From NCBI RefSeq assembly GCF_900184995.1, contig NZ_LT860099.1, forward strand, positions 1,517,931 to 1,581,930: a DNA stretch of 64,000 nt. Reading direction: 5' to 3'. A model generated the notes under the pieces. The model was not told the origin of the DNA. It saw only the letters and a list, made by a program, of their open reading frames with translations, and made no database searches. Positions 1-9,197 of this stretch are shown piece after piece. The stretch's first letter is position 1. Every line of letters starts with the position of its first letter. Both the position numbers and the translations under genes were made by a program. The DNA comes from Konateibacter massiliensis. GTDB taxonomy: Bacteria; Bacillota; Clostridia; Lachnospirales; Lachnospiraceae.

Positions 1-265
1 TAACTGCAATGGTATACTGCATTGCAGTTGACGCCTTACTTTGTGCAATTGTCAAATCATGTGTGTTATCACTATACCCCAATGCCACATTTAATTTCTC
101 TGCATTATAATCCTGCTGTAATTGGTTTGTCTCGTTAATCAAATCTACTGCTGACTGCAAAAATGTGCCAAAATTATTATTGTCTGTATTTGAAACAGTA
201 CCGCTAAGCGCTGTATTTTTCACCAAATCTGAATTAATACTGCTGATTGCTGCTATATTACTCAT
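1..265 (-). CDS. fliE: Flagellar hook-basal body protein FliE (C-terminus beyond window)
   Basis: FliE joins the MS ring to the proximal rod of the flagellar basal body. The reading frame is open from an ATG at 265 to the window edge (88 codons) and starts MSNIAAISSI. It has the FliE-type helical stretch, with LNVALGYSDNTHDLTIAQSK near residues 59-78 followed by an A.MQYT segment. The ribosome binding site AAGGAGGATA precedes the ATG. It lies 12 bp after flgC in the order flgB-flgC-fliE, which is standard for Firmicute fla operons. The 3' end is missing only because the window stops. Confidence 0.9.
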   Translation of the reverse strand, partial: MSNIAAISSINSDLVKNTALSGTVSNTDNNNFGTFLQSAVDLINETNQLQQDYNAEKLNVALGYSDNTHDLTIAQSKASTAMQYTIAV

Positions 266-277
266 TTTCTATCCTCC

Positions 278-718
278 TTATTTTCCTATTTCAAGCCCCT
301 TTAATGCAATGCTTTTACTCGTATTAAAAGCAGTTACATTTGCCTCATATGCCCTGCTTGCATCGATCATGTTAGTCATTTCCGTAACGGTGTTCACGTT
401 AGGATATGACACATATCCATCTTCATCTGCATCCGGGTGGGATGGATCATATTTTTTTACGAAATCACTTGTGGTATCTTCTGAGATAGAACTAACCTTT
501 ACACCGCTTCCTGTGTACTGGCTATGAGCGTTAGATAAAATATTTGAGAACGCCGTACTCTTTTTTTCTTCGAACGTAACCACCTTTCTGCGATAAGGAG
601 TTCCGTCCTCCGTCCTTGTTGTACTTGAATTTGCGATATTTTGAGATATAACATCCAGTCTGAGTCTCTCCGCCGTCATACCGGATGCATTAATATCAAA
701 TGAACTAAAAATAGACAT
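278..718 (-). CDS. flgC: Flagellar basal-body rod protein FlgC
   Basis: Proximal rod component of the flagellar basal body, exported by the flagellar type III apparatus. At 146 aa it is of normal FlgC length. The N-terminal rod motif (ASGMTAERLRLDVISQNIAN, about residues 11-30) and the C-terminal rod/hook motif (EMTNMIDASRAYEANVTAFN) are both present, as expected for two halves that form a coiled-coil. It lies between flgB and fliE with short gaps and is probably co-transcribed from the promoter before flgB. Confidence 0.97.
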   Translation of the reverse strand: MSIFSSFDINASGMTAERLRLDVISQNIANSSTTRTEDGTPYRRKVVTFEEKKSTAFSNILSNAHSQYTGSGVKVSSISEDTTSDFVKKYDPSHPDADEDGYVSYPNVNTVTEMTNMIDASRAYEANVTAFNTSKSIALKGLEIGK

Positions 719-733
719 ATTTTTCCTCCCCCG

Positions 734-1123
734 TTATTTCATTACGTTTTGCAACGACTTAAAATCATTATTGATGATATCTGTCAGCATATTATACTTA
801 ATCTGGTTCGCCGCCAGCTCTACATTCTCTGTACTGATATCCACGTTGTTACCATCTACCCTATATGAGTACCCCGCCGAATCTGTGTAAATCTGTGCAT
901 CCAAGTTATCTATGGACACATTGGCAACCTTTTTACTCAACGAAACCGACCGTGCCCCGGTCAACTCACGTTCCAAAACATCTTCAAATTTTACATCCTG
1001 CCTCTTATAATTTGGTGTTGTTGCATTTGCTATGTTATTTGCTATAACGTCATTTCGTATCCAAGCAGCATCCGCCGCCTTATCCAAAATGTTTATATAA
1101 TTAAACGCATCTGAACCAATCAT
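734..1123 (-). CDS. flgB: Flagellar basal-body rod protein FlgB
   Basis: Proximal rod protein of the flagellum and first gene of the flagellar operon. The rod signature VIANNIANATTPNYKRQDVK is at about residues 25-44 and the C-terminal helix ends in NDFKSLQNVMK. A longer frame opens at a GTG at 1132, but that codon overlaps the ribosome binding site AGAAGGAG. The ATG at 1123 sits 8 nt behind that site and gives MIGSDAFN, so 129 aa is preferred. The operon follows codY directly, as in Bacillus. Confidence 0.95.
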   Translation of the reverse strand: MIGSDAFNYINILDKAADAAWIRNDVIANNIANATTPNYKRQDVKFEDVLERELTGARSVSLSKKVANVSIDNLDAQIYTDSAGYSYRVDGNNVDISTENVELAANQIKYNMLTDIINNDFKSLQNVMK

Positions 1124-1176
1124 ATTTTTCACTCCTTCTACACTTTATTATCACATACGAATCACAATCTTACTTA

Positions 1177-1204
1177 ATTATAAAATATCCTGCAAATTTT
1201 ACAA
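1177..1204 (-). promoter_or_regulatory. Sigma-A-type promoter of the flagellar operon
   Basis: On the minus strand TTGTAA (1204-1199) and a consensus TATAAT (1182-1177) are separated by 16 bp. The predicted start near 1170 leaves a leader of about 45 nt before flgB. No sigma-28 (TAAA / GCCGATAA) motif was found here, so the early flagellar genes appear to use the housekeeping sigma factor. Confidence 0.6.
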
Positions 1205-1236
1205 GCTAAAAATGTGTTTTTTTTTATTTTTTTCGA

Positions 1237-1251
1237 ATATTTCAGCTAATT
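1237..1251. promoter_or_regulatory. Possible CodY box upstream of flgB
   Basis: ATATTTCAGCTAATT matches the CodY consensus AATTTTCWGAAAATT at 11 of 15 positions, with the central TTTC-W-G core intact. It lies about 33 bp upstream of the flgB -35 element and just downstream of codY itself. CodY controls the fla/che operon in Bacillus subtilis, so the position makes sense. In AT-rich DNA a four-mismatch site can occur by chance. Confidence 0.35.
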
Positions 1252-1421
1252 TTCAACGTTTTTCATGACTTAAGTACCAACGTTTTATTTATTTTCTCGA
1301 CTTTATAAACTAATTGTAAACAGATGTAATATTTTCGTAACATTTGACGACAAATGGAATTTACTGCCATAGTACAAAACTAGGAACTTCTTCCTATTAT
1401 AATATCAGACTATATATATAA

Positions 1422-1456
1422 ATAAAAAAGGCATATGCTTTTTCTGCATACGCCTT
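1422..1456 (-). terminator. Rho-independent terminator of codY
   Basis: In minus-strand RNA, AAGGCGTATGC and GCATATGCCTT form an 11-bp stem with one G-U pair and a 7-nt loop, followed by a run of six U. It begins directly after the codY stop and separates codY from the flgB promoter. Confidence 0.85.
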
Positions 1457-1460
1457 ATTA

Positions 1461-2249
1461 TTATGCTTTTTTCATTTTATTTTTCTTAATCTCTTCCAAC
1501 TCATCAAAAATCACATCATTCAAAACCTTAATATAGGTTCCCTTCATTCCTGATGATCTAGATTCAATTACGCCTGCACTTTCGAACTTGCGAAGTGCGT
1601 TGACAATAACCGATCTTGTAATGCCGACTCTGTCTGCAATCTTGCTTGCAACAAGAATGCCTTCCTTGCCGTCGAGTTCATCAAAGATGTGGGTGATTGC
1701 TTCCAGCTCTGAGAATGAAAGTGTGCTGATTGCCGATTTTACAATCTGTACCTTTCTCGTCTCTTCCGCATTCTCCTCGTTCACAGAACGCATCATTTCC
1801 AATCCGACAACTGTTGTTCCATACTCACTTAAGATAATATCATCAATTTCATAGCTTGCATCACTCTTGTAAATAAATAACGTTCCTAAACGTTCTCCTG
1901 CAATATCAATCGGTGTTATAATTGCCTCATATTTCTTCACATCATCAAACACAAACCCCAAGGTCTCCAGATTGACATTTTCCTTCGTCGATAAAACTCC
2001 GAGAAGCCTTTCATTTAAAAGCGGATCAATATAGCCTCCTACTTCATCTTCAATGAGTTCTTTAATTTCATCTACACCATCGCAGATACTAATCCCTAGT
2101 ACTTTTCCTTTTTTGCTGATAACGAGAATATTTGACTTTAAGATTTCTGTTAAGACATCGCAAATATCATTAAATACCACTTTTGAAGTACTGTTGTTAT
2201 GCAAAAGCTTATTTATCTTTCTCGTTTTGTCTAATAATTGTACGCTCAC
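1461..2249 (-). CDS. codY: GTP- and branched-chain-amino-acid-responsive repressor CodY
   Basis: Global transcription regulator that senses GTP and Ile/Leu/Val. The length of 262 aa and the start MSVQLLDKTRKINKLL are typical of CodY. The GAF effector domain occupies about residues 1-155, and a winged helix-turn-helix about 200-250 contains ASKIADRVGITRSVIVNALR, the conserved recognition helix of the family. The start is GTG at 2249, preceded by AAGGAGG. It is last in the topA-dprA-comM block and immediately before the flagellar operon, the same neighbourhood as in Bacillus, and may act on that operon through the box at 1237. Confidence 0.97.
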   Translation of the reverse strand: MSVQLLDKTRKINKLLHNNSTSKVVFNDICDVLTEILKSNILVISKKGKVLGISICDGVDEIKELIEDEVGGYIDPLLNERLLGVLSTKENVNLETLGFVFDDVKKYEAIITPIDIAGERLGTLFIYKSDASYEIDDIILSEYGTTVVGLEMMRSVNEENAEETRKVQIVKSAISTLSFSELEAITHIFDELDGKEGILVASKIADRVGITRSVIVNALRKFESAGVIESRSSGMKGTYIKVLNDVIFDELEEIKKNKMKKA

Positions 2250-2394
2250 CTTTTTGTGCCTCCTTTGCTTTTATAAGCAATGAAATAATTATATATCTTA
2301 TTCAATTGTCATTAATTTTTATTCAATTTTTGTCTATTTCTTATTTTATCACACACATTATGCAAAAGCAATCCTCATTGCAAAACTTTCACAC

Positions 2395-4470
2395 TTATTC
2401 CTCTTTTTTCTTCTCTTCCACATATCCGCACTGCTCGTCAATACATACCAGCTTGTTTCCCTTTTCTACCATGATACCGCCGCATTGCTTACAGCTGATT
2501 TTAGACGGTTTCTGCCATGACATGAAATCACAAGCCGGATTATCCTCGCAGCCATAATACTTTCTTCCCTTTTTCGTCTTTCGAAGTACGATATCCTTGC
2601 CGCATTTCGGGCAAGATACACCTATCTTCTCCAGATATGGCTTTGTATTTCTGCAGTCAGGGAAGCCAGGACATGCAAGAAACCTTCCGTGAGGACCATA
2701 TTTAATTACCATGTTTCTGCCGCACATTTCACAGATTACATCGGTAACTTCATCTTCTATTTTATATTCTCCAAGTTCCTTTTCCGCATTCAAAACAGCC
2801 TCATCTAAATCCGGATAAAAATTACTGATTACGGTCTTCCAATCTACGCTGCCCTCTTCCACCTTATCCAGAAGCATTTCAAAATTAGCCGTAAAGTTTA
2901 CATCCACAATACTTGGAAATGCTGCTTTCATAATGGAGTTAACAACCTCGCCCAGCTCTGTCACATAGAGATTTTTATTCTCCTTGGCAACATATCGTCT
3001 GGCAATGATTGTCGTTATCGTAGGCGCATAAGTACTCGGTCTTCCGATGCCAAGCTCTTCCAATGTCTTTACCAATGCTGCTTCCGTATAATGAGCCGGC
3101 GGCTGTGTGAAGTGCTGTTTTGAATCGTACTCTTTCAAGGAAATAGCCGTACTTTCATCCACGTTATTTAACAGTACATTGCTTTCCTCTTTTTCATCCT
3201 CTTCCTGAATATAAACCGACATAAAGCCTTCAAATGCTATTTTTGAGGTCGCTACTGTAAACACATACCCATTCCCCTCAATTTTGATTGTGATTGTCTC
3301 ATATTTTGCCGCCTGCATTCTGCTCGCAGTAAACCTCTTCCATATAAGCTGATACAATCTAAACTGGTCTCTAGATAAGGAATCCTTAATATCATTCGGA
3401 AGTCTTGTAATCTCCGTAGGACGGATTGCTTCGTGGGCGTCCTGTATTTTCTTCCCCTTCTGGGTACTCTTCTCTTCTTTTGCCGCGTATTCTTCTCCAT
3501 AGGTTTCTCTGATGTATTCTCTTGCCGTTTTGTCGGCTTCATCGGCAATTCTGGTGGAGTCCGTACGCAGGTATGTAATAATACCAACTGTACCGCTGCC
3601 TTTGATATCGACACCTTCATACAGCTGCTGCGCCAGTCGCATCGTTTTTTGCGTGGAAAAATTAAGCTTTTTGGAAGCCTCCTGCTGCAAGGTACTGGTT
3701 GTAAACGGCAAAGGAGCCTTTTTGATTCTCTCTCCCTTTTTCACACTTGCAATCTTAAACTTGGCATTTTCCAGCTTCTTTAGTATTTCATCCAACTCTT
3801 CTTTCGAATTAATGTTGATTTTTCCGTTACTGTCCCCGTAAAATTTCGCAGTCAAAGGCTTCTTTTCACCCTTCAACTTAAAATCAGCCTCCAAAGACCA
3901 GTATTCCTCCGGTATAAATGCATTGATTTCTTCTTCTCTGTCGCAGATAATTCGAAGAGCCACCGACTGAACTCTTCCTGCACTCAAGCCCCTCTTTACC
4001 TTTGCCCACAAAAGCGGGCTGATACGGTATCCCACAATTCGATCCAGCATTCTTCTCGCCTGCTGCGCATCTACCAAGTCCATATCAATATCACGTGCCT
4101 CTTTAATCGATGCCTTCACTGCATTCTGAGTAATCTCATTGAAGCTGATACGATACATTTTATCGTCAGACAGCTTTAATGCCTTAGACAGATGCCATGA
4201 AATCGCCTCCCCCTCACGGTCGGGGTCCGTTGCGAGATAAACCTTATCTGCTTTCTTTGCCTCCTTTCTGAGGTTTGCTAATATATCACCCTTCCCACGT
4301 ATTGTAATATATTTTGGCTCATAATCATGCTCCACATCAATGCCCAACTGGCTCTTCGGCAAATCTCTTACATGCCCGTTTGATGCCGCTACCTGATAAT
4401 TTGCTCCCAAAAACTTCTTTATTGTCTTAACCTTTGCAGGTGATTCCACAATAACTAAATACTTAGCCAT
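2395..4470 (-). CDS. topA: DNA topoisomerase I (type IA)
   Basis: Relaxes negatively supercoiled DNA through a 5'-phosphotyrosine intermediate. The TOPRIM domain at the N-terminus has Glu9 in VESPAKVKTIKKFLG and the acidic DPDRE motif at 82-86. The catalytic Tyr300 lies in GIITYLRTDSTR. The C-terminus has zinc-ribbon modules with CEMCG...C, CPKCG...C and CKQCG...C pairs, the last ending in CIDEQCGY. At 691 aa this is a full-length Firmicute TopA. It is downstream of dprA by 24 bp and probably in one transcript with comM and dprA. Confidence 0.97.
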   Translation of the reverse strand: MAKYLVIVESPAKVKTIKKFLGANYQVAASNGHVRDLPKSQLGIDVEHDYEPKYITIRGKGDILANLRKEAKKADKVYLATDPDREGEAISWHLSKALKLSDDKMYRISFNEITQNAVKASIKEARDIDMDLVDAQQARRMLDRIVGYRISPLLWAKVKRGLSAGRVQSVALRIICDREEEINAFIPEEYWSLEADFKLKGEKKPLTAKFYGDSNGKININSKEELDEILKKLENAKFKIASVKKGERIKKAPLPFTTSTLQQEASKKLNFSTQKTMRLAQQLYEGVDIKGSGTVGIITYLRTDSTRIADEADKTAREYIRETYGEEYAAKEEKSTQKGKKIQDAHEAIRPTEITRLPNDIKDSLSRDQFRLYQLIWKRFTASRMQAAKYETITIKIEGNGYVFTVATSKIAFEGFMSVYIQEEDEKEESNVLLNNVDESTAISLKEYDSKQHFTQPPAHYTEAALVKTLEELGIGRPSTYAPTITTIIARRYVAKENKNLYVTELGEVVNSIMKAAFPSIVDVNFTANFEMLLDKVEEGSVDWKTVISNFYPDLDEAVLNAEKELGEYKIEDEVTDVICEMCGRNMVIKYGPHGRFLACPGFPDCRNTKPYLEKIGVSCPKCGKDIVLRKTKKGRKYYGCEDNPACDFMSWQKPSKISCKQCGGIMVEKGNKLVCIDEQCGYVEEKKKEE

Positions 4471-4494
4471 AATATACTTCCTCCATTAACCTAC

Positions 4495-5589
4495 TTATGG
4501 TTGCTGCTCTATTCTCACATAATAATTTTTTGACGTTTCTCTAATTAACCCTTTTATTTCCAAGTCCACTAATGTCATCATAATCTCCGAATATGTTAAA
4601 TCAACGCTGTATAAAATTTCTTCCAGACTTTTGGGGTTCAAATCTAGACCACTATACAACATATTTTCTTTTCTTTCAAGTAAATTATTACTTTTTTTTA
4701 ATAACTTTTCATTTTTTTCATATTTTATCCCCAATTCTTCCATGACCTGAAACGGTGAATATAAAATCGACGCACCTTGGCTGATAAGCCAGTTACAGCC
4801 CTTGCTCAGCTCATCTGTCACCCTCCCGGAGACAGCAAAAACATCCCTTCCCTGCTCGAGTGCAAAGTCCGCTGTGATAAGCGATCCGCTCTTCTCTCGC
4901 GCTTCCACTACTATTATAATATCTGCCAGTCCGCTTATGATTCGATTTCTTTCCGGAAAAAACATCGGGCGAGGCTGAGTTTGAACCCCGTATTCCGATA
5001 TCACCCCTCCCCTTTGAAGCATCTCCTCATAAAGCTGCTTATTCTCCCTCGGATATACCACATTTACACCACAGCCGAGAACCCCTACTGTCTCACCGCC
5101 TGCTAAAAGTGCTCCTCGATGTCCATATTCATCAATCCCCCTTGCCAGTCCGCTTATAATGAGAATATCATTTCGTGCCATCTCCCTCGCAAACGACAAT
5201 GCAATTTCTTTCCCGTAATTACTGCAATTTCTTGCGCCGACAATTGCTACTGACGGCTTGTCTTGCGGCAAATTCCCTTTTATATATAAACATATCGGAT
5301 AATCAGGAATACTCCGAAGCCTTGCCGGATACTTCGGATGATTGCAACTGATAAACTTTATTTTTTGTTCTTGCAATTTATGATAATTCTCCAGAATTTC
5401 ACCGCTGTCTTTTGCAATAATCAAAGCATTTTGCTCCTCTTCGGTCAGAATACTTATATTTCTTATCTCCTTCTTGGCCATCTCATAAATATGCTTGGGA
5501 GATTGATACAGTGCTATTAATTTTTTAAGCTTTCTCCGATAAATACCCGGTATCTGGCAGAGCCAATAAAAACTTTCTTCCTCTGTCAT
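4495..5589 (-). CDS. dprA: DNA-processing protein DprA
   Basis: Binds single-stranded DNA and loads RecA during transformation. The Rossmann-like DprA core is at about residues 105-290, with VGARNCSNYGKEIA and ISGLARGIDEYGHRGAL. A C-terminal winged-helix segment (LEEILYSVDLTYSEIMMTLV) follows. The 364-aa length is normal. It lies between comM and topA, a common Clostridial order. No ComEA or ComEC genes are in this window, so natural competence is not shown here. Confidence 0.95.
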   Translation of the reverse strand: MTEEESFYWLCQIPGIYRRKLKKLIALYQSPKHIYEMAKKEIRNISILTEEEQNALIIAKDSGEILENYHKLQEQKIKFISCNHPKYPARLRSIPDYPICLYIKGNLPQDKPSVAIVGARNCSNYGKEIALSFAREMARNDILIISGLARGIDEYGHRGALLAGGETVGVLGCGVNVVYPRENKQLYEEMLQRGGVISEYGVQTQPRPMFFPERNRIISGLADIIIVVEAREKSGSLITADFALEQGRDVFAVSGRVTDELSKGCNWLISQGASILYSPFQVMEELGIKYEKNEKLLKKSNNLLERKENMLYSGLDLNPKSLEEILYSVDLTYSEIMMTLVDLEIKGLIRETSKNYYVRIEQQP

Positions 5590-5598
5590 ACTTTTTCC

Positions 5599-7146
5599 TC
5601 ATCTTTTCCAATATTTTTTATCCATCGTTTTATAGCAGAGTGCTTCCCCAATATGGGAGATCTCAATCTCCTTCGCACCTTCAAGATCAGCAATGGTACG
5701 TGCCACCTTTAATATTCTATGATAGACGCGAGCACTTAAATCCAGCTTGTTAAAAATTTTCTTTGCATACGCCTGCACCTCTTTTGACAATCTGCAATAC
5801 TCATGTATCTGAGCTCCTGTCAGATTGGAGTTGAAAAATATATCCGTTCCTTCATACCTCTTTGCCTGCCTTTGATGTGCCCTTATGACTCTCTCCCGAA
5901 TTGTTTTAGAGCTTTCATTTTGCCCTCCGCCCTTTGATATCGGAATCAGCTCCTCGTATTTCATCTGCGGCATTTCAATACAAATATCAATTCTGTCCAA
6001 AAAAGGGCCGCTTATTCGGTTTAAATAGTGAAGTACATTGGTCTCGGTACAGCGACATTTATTCATATCAGGATAGTATCCGCAGGCGCACGGATTCATT
6101 GCGGCTGCAAGCATGACATTCGAAGGGAACTGGTAACTGCGGGTTGCTTTTGAAATGTTTACCCGCTTGTCCTCCAATGGCTGTCTCAAACTTTCCAGCA
6201 CGGATTTGTTAAATTCAGGCAGCTCGTCCAAGAAGAGTATACCCCTGTGGGAAAGGCTTACCTCACCCGGTTTTACAGATGCACTGCCGCCTATGAGAGC
6301 CGTCTTTGTAATTGTATGATGCGGATTTCGAAACGGCCTTTGTATAACTAAGGGAAATTCATGATTTAAATCACCGGATATACTTAAGATTTTTGTAATT
6401 TCGATGCTCTCCTCCAAAGAGATAGGAGGAAGAATGGTGGGAAGACGTTTTGCAAGCATAGTTTTGCCCGAGCCGGGAGGCCCTATGTACAGAATATTGT
6501 GCATTCCGGCAGAGGCAATCTCGCTCGCCCGCTTCGCAGGTATCTGACCGTTTATCTCTCGAAAGTCTATTGTATACAATTCATTTTGCTTGTGAAATAT
6601 CTCTTCTATATTGATTGATTCTTTTTCAAATTTTTTCTGATTTTTCATAAAGGCAATGAAATCTCCTAGTGTTTCTACCCCGATTACCTCTAATTCTTTT
6701 ACAACCGCCGCCTCCTTTGCGTTTGCTTTCGGCACAATAAATCTCTTACATTCATACCTCTGTGCCGCAAACGCCATCGGAAGCACCCCTTTTACAGGCT
6801 TTATCTCTCCATTTAAGCTCATCTCGCCTACAATTAGAATATTCTCTAGGTTTCCTCCGTCAATAACTCCCAGTGCCGCAAGAAGCGCCCCTGCAATCGC
6901 TAAATCAAAGAGGGACCCTGACTTTCTCAAGTCTGCCGGAGACAGATTAATCGTTATCCGCTTAGGCGGCATTTGAATTCCGGTATTTCGAATTGCCGCC
7001 CGTACTCTTTCCTTTGCTTCCTTCACTTCACCGGATAAGTAACCTACCATTTCAAATTGAGGCATACCATTGCTCACATCTGCCTCCACGTAAACAAGAT
7101 TGCTCTCCATACCAGTCACGCATGCTGACATAACCGTACTAAACAT
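5599..7146 (-). CDS. comM: Mg-chelatase-like AAA+ ATPase, YifB/ComM family
   Basis: ComM is a hexameric helicase that promotes branch migration of incoming DNA in transformable bacteria; in other hosts the YifB role is less clear. The N-terminal ChlI-like domain (about 1-180) contains INLSPADLRKSGSLFDLAIA. The AAA+ core has Walker A GPPGSGKTMLAKRLP and Walker B GILFLDELPEF. The Mg-chelatase C-terminal domain is at about 400-510. At 515 aa it is complete. The functional pairing with dprA next door is suggestive. Confidence 0.93.
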   Translation of the reverse strand: MFSTVMSACVTGMESNLVYVEADVSNGMPQFEMVGYLSGEVKEAKERVRAAIRNTGIQMPPKRITINLSPADLRKSGSLFDLAIAGALLAALGVIDGGNLENILIVGEMSLNGEIKPVKGVLPMAFAAQRYECKRFIVPKANAKEAAVVKELEVIGVETLGDFIAFMKNQKKFEKESINIEEIFHKQNELYTIDFREINGQIPAKRASEIASAGMHNILYIGPPGSGKTMLAKRLPTILPPISLEESIEITKILSISGDLNHEFPLVIQRPFRNPHHTITKTALIGGSASVKPGEVSLSHRGILFLDELPEFNKSVLESLRQPLEDKRVNISKATRSYQFPSNVMLAAAMNPCACGYYPDMNKCRCTETNVLHYLNRISGPFLDRIDICIEMPQMKYEELIPISKGGGQNESSKTIRERVIRAHQRQAKRYEGTDIFFNSNLTGAQIHEYCRLSKEVQAYAKKIFNKLDLSARVYHRILKVARTIADLEGAKEIEISHIGEALCYKTMDKKYWKR

Positions 7147-7243
7147 AGTGTATACTCCTTCCTTTATTCAACTGTATCTTGGAAATTCAAGCAGCGAACG
7201 CCGCCCTTTCAACGAAACCAGACTGGTTTCTATATGCATATAA

Positions 7244-7900
7244 TCATAGCATATAATTGTATTTTTCAAAAGCCTTTTTTATTTGATTCAGCGCATTTTT
7301 TTCAATTCTCGAAACATAGGAGCGGGATATTCCTAAATACTTGGCAATTTCATGTTGCGTGTACTCTTTATTATTGTATAAGCCATATCGAAGTTCGACA
7401 ACGAGCTTTTCTCTCGGTTTCAAACTGTTCTCAACGATCTTATATAAAATTTCAATATCCTGTTTTAAATCCACCTCGTCATATACACTGAGTGAATTTG
7501 CTTCCACGACATCTAAGAGACTGATTTCATCGCCCTCTTTACTCATCCCAATCGGCTCATAGAGCGAAACGTCCTTGGCTGTTTTTTTCTTTGTTCGAAG
7601 GAGCATGAGAAGCTCGTTATCAATACACCTTGCTGCATATGTGGCAAGACGGTTTCCCTTCGCATTATCAAACGTAGAAACCGCTTTGATAAGCCCAATC
7701 GTGCCGATTGAAATCATGTCCTCTATTTCCTCTTCCATAAAGCTGTATTTCTTGACAATATGTGCAACTAACCTCAAATTTCTTTCAATAAGAATATTTC
7801 TTGCCTCTATGTCCCCTTCCTTTACTCGTTCCAAATACTGTTTTTCTTCATCTGCACTCAATGGCATGGGAAAGGTTCTCAACTGAAGCACCTCGGGCAT
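7244..7900 (-). CDS. sigK: Sporulation-type sigma factor, SigK-like
   Basis: Late mother-cell sigma factor family. Regions 2 and 4 are intact: RNLRLVAHIVKKY, IEDMISIGTIGLIKAVSTF, RLATYAARCIDNELLM and the helix-turn-helix TQHEIAKYLGISRSYVSRIE. FPMPLSADEEKQYLE and KKTAKDVSLYEPIG fit SigK better than SigE. Only about 11 residues precede the conserved PLS segment, so the hydrophobic pro-sequence of Bacillus pro-SigK is absent, as in some Clostridia. The ribosome binding site is weak (AAAGA). It is followed by comM after about 100 bp. Whether this organism sporulates cannot be judged from the window. Confidence 0.88.
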   Translation of the reverse strand: MPEVLQLRTFPMPLSADEEKQYLERVKEGDIEARNILIERNLRLVAHIVKKYSFMEEEIEDMISIGTIGLIKAVSTFDNAKGNRLATYAARCIDNELLMLLRTKKKTAKDVSLYEPIGMSKEGDEISLLDVVEANSLSVYDEVDLKQDIEILYKIVENSLKPREKLVVELRYGLYNNKEYTQHEIAKYLGISRSYVSRIEKNALNQIKKAFEKYNYML

Positions 7901-7943
7901 TCTTTGTTATATTCTATGTTTCATGCCCGGCCTTTGTGCCTTT

Positions 7944-7978
7944 CCATAAAAAAAGAATAGAGCCTAGACTCTATTCTT
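7944..7978 (-). terminator. Rho-independent terminator after the U32 peptidase gene
   Basis: A perfect 10-bp stem AAGAATAGAG / CTCTATTCTT with a 6-nt loop is followed on the minus strand by seven U. The stem includes the stop codon region of the U32 gene. It closes the rnjA-ylbF-trmR-U32 operon before the sigK-like gene. Confidence 0.85.
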
Positions 7979-9197
7979 CCTTTACTCTCAAAATATCAAA
8001 TTCATCAAGCTCTATGCCTAAATCAATAAAAAGAACCTGCTTTGGATGAGGTGCACTTTCTACTTCCTGCCCTTCCTCATCTACCATTCGCTTTACAACC
8101 ACACTGATGTTCTCGCCGTTTGGTTTCATAACCTCAATCGAATCGCCTACACTGAATTTATTGCGTTGCTCAATCCGATAAAGCCCCTGCTCGTTCTTCT
8201 GCCCTACAATACCGAGATAAGTATATTCTTTTACATAGACATTGTTGTCGTAAATCTGCGTCTCCTCTGTCGGTTTTCCAAAGAAAAAGCCTGTTGTAAA
8301 CTTTCGGTAAGTACACTTTCCAATTTCCTCTAGATACCAAGGCATGTTTTCCTTGTATTTATCAGGGGACTCCAGATAGTCATCAATTGCTTTTCGATAT
8401 GTTCTTGCAACCGTTGCCACATAGAGAGCTGTTTTCATTCTGCCCTCGATTTTGAGGCTGTCAATTCCCGCACTCAACATCTCGGGAATATGCTCTATCA
8501 TACACAAATCCTTTGAATTAAAAATGTAGGTTCCCCTGTCATCTTCATAGACAGGGAAGTATTCTCCCGGTCTTTTTTCCTCCACAACGGAATATTTCCA
8601 GCGGCACGGATGAGTACATTCTCCTCGGTTTGCATCTCTGCCTGTAAAAAAACTGCTTAACAGACATCTGCCTGAGTAGGAAATACACATTGCTCCGTGA
8701 ATAAAGCTTTCAATCTCCATATCCTCCGGAATATTCTCTCGTATCTCCTTGATTTCCGCAAGTGAAAGCTCTCTCGCACTCACAACGCGCTTTGCACCAA
8801 GCTTATTCCAGAACTGATATGTTTTGTAATTTGTATTGTTCGCCTGCGTACTGATATGGATTTCCATATCAGGCAATACCTCTTGAGCGATAGAAAAAAT
8901 ACCCGGATCCGAAATAATAACCGCATCAGGCTTCATTTCTCCTAACTCCTTAAAATATTCTTCCACGCCCTCTAAATCTGTATTATGACCTATGATATTC
9001 GCTGTCACATATACCTTTACATTGTGTGCATGAGCAAATTCAATTCCCGCTCTCATGTCTTCCTTGGAAAAGTTCTTTGCCTTGGCACGAAGTCCAAAAG
9101 CTTCCCCGCCGATATAAACGGCATCTGCCCCAAACGTTACAGCTATTTTCAGTACCTCAAGGCTGCTTGCAGGTACAAGTAATTCTGGATGTTTCAT
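7971..9197 (-). CDS. Peptidase U32 family protein, probable tRNA uridine 5-hydroxylation enzyme (TrhP type)
   Basis: U32 proteins of the TrhP group install 5-hydroxyuridine at the tRNA wobble position using prephenate. The 408-aa protein has the family core ESFIHGAMCISYSGRCLLSS at about residues 165-184, followed by a second Cys pair (RGECTHPC), the four conserved Cys of this group. An N-terminal barrel begins PELLVPASSLEVLKIAV. It overlaps the upstream methyltransferase TrmR by 4 bp. TrmR methylates the product of this modification, so the pair forms a two-step wobble-uridine pathway. No protease activity is implied. Confidence 0.88.
   Translation of the reverse strand: MKHPELLVPASSLEVLKIAVTFGADAVYIGGEAFGLRAKAKNFSKEDMRAGIEFAHAHNVKVYVTANIIGHNTDLEGVEEYFKELGEMKPDAVIISDPGIFSIAQEVLPDMEIHISTQANNTNYKTYQFWNKLGAKRVVSARELSLAEIKEIRENIPEDMEIESFIHGAMCISYSGRCLLSSFFTGRDANRGECTHPCRWKYSVVEEKRPGEYFPVYEDDRGTYIFNSKDLCMIEHIPEMLSAGIDSLKIEGRMKTALYVATVARTYRKAIDDYLESPDKYKENMPWYLEEIGKCTYRKFTTGFFFGKPTEETQIYDNNVYVKEYTYLGIVGQKNEQGLYRIEQRNKFSVGDSIEVMKPNGENISVVVKRMVDEEGQEVESAPHPKQVLFIDLGIELDEFDILRVKEE

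Noticed and set aside
165-527. Plus-strand open frame of 120 codons across fliE and flgC
   Set aside because: Antisense to two clear flagellar genes, hydrophobic translation without family pattern, no ribosome binding site.
1573-1601. Antisense promoter hexamers inside codY
   Set aside because: Promoter-like hexamers are frequent in AT-rich coding DNA and no gene follows.
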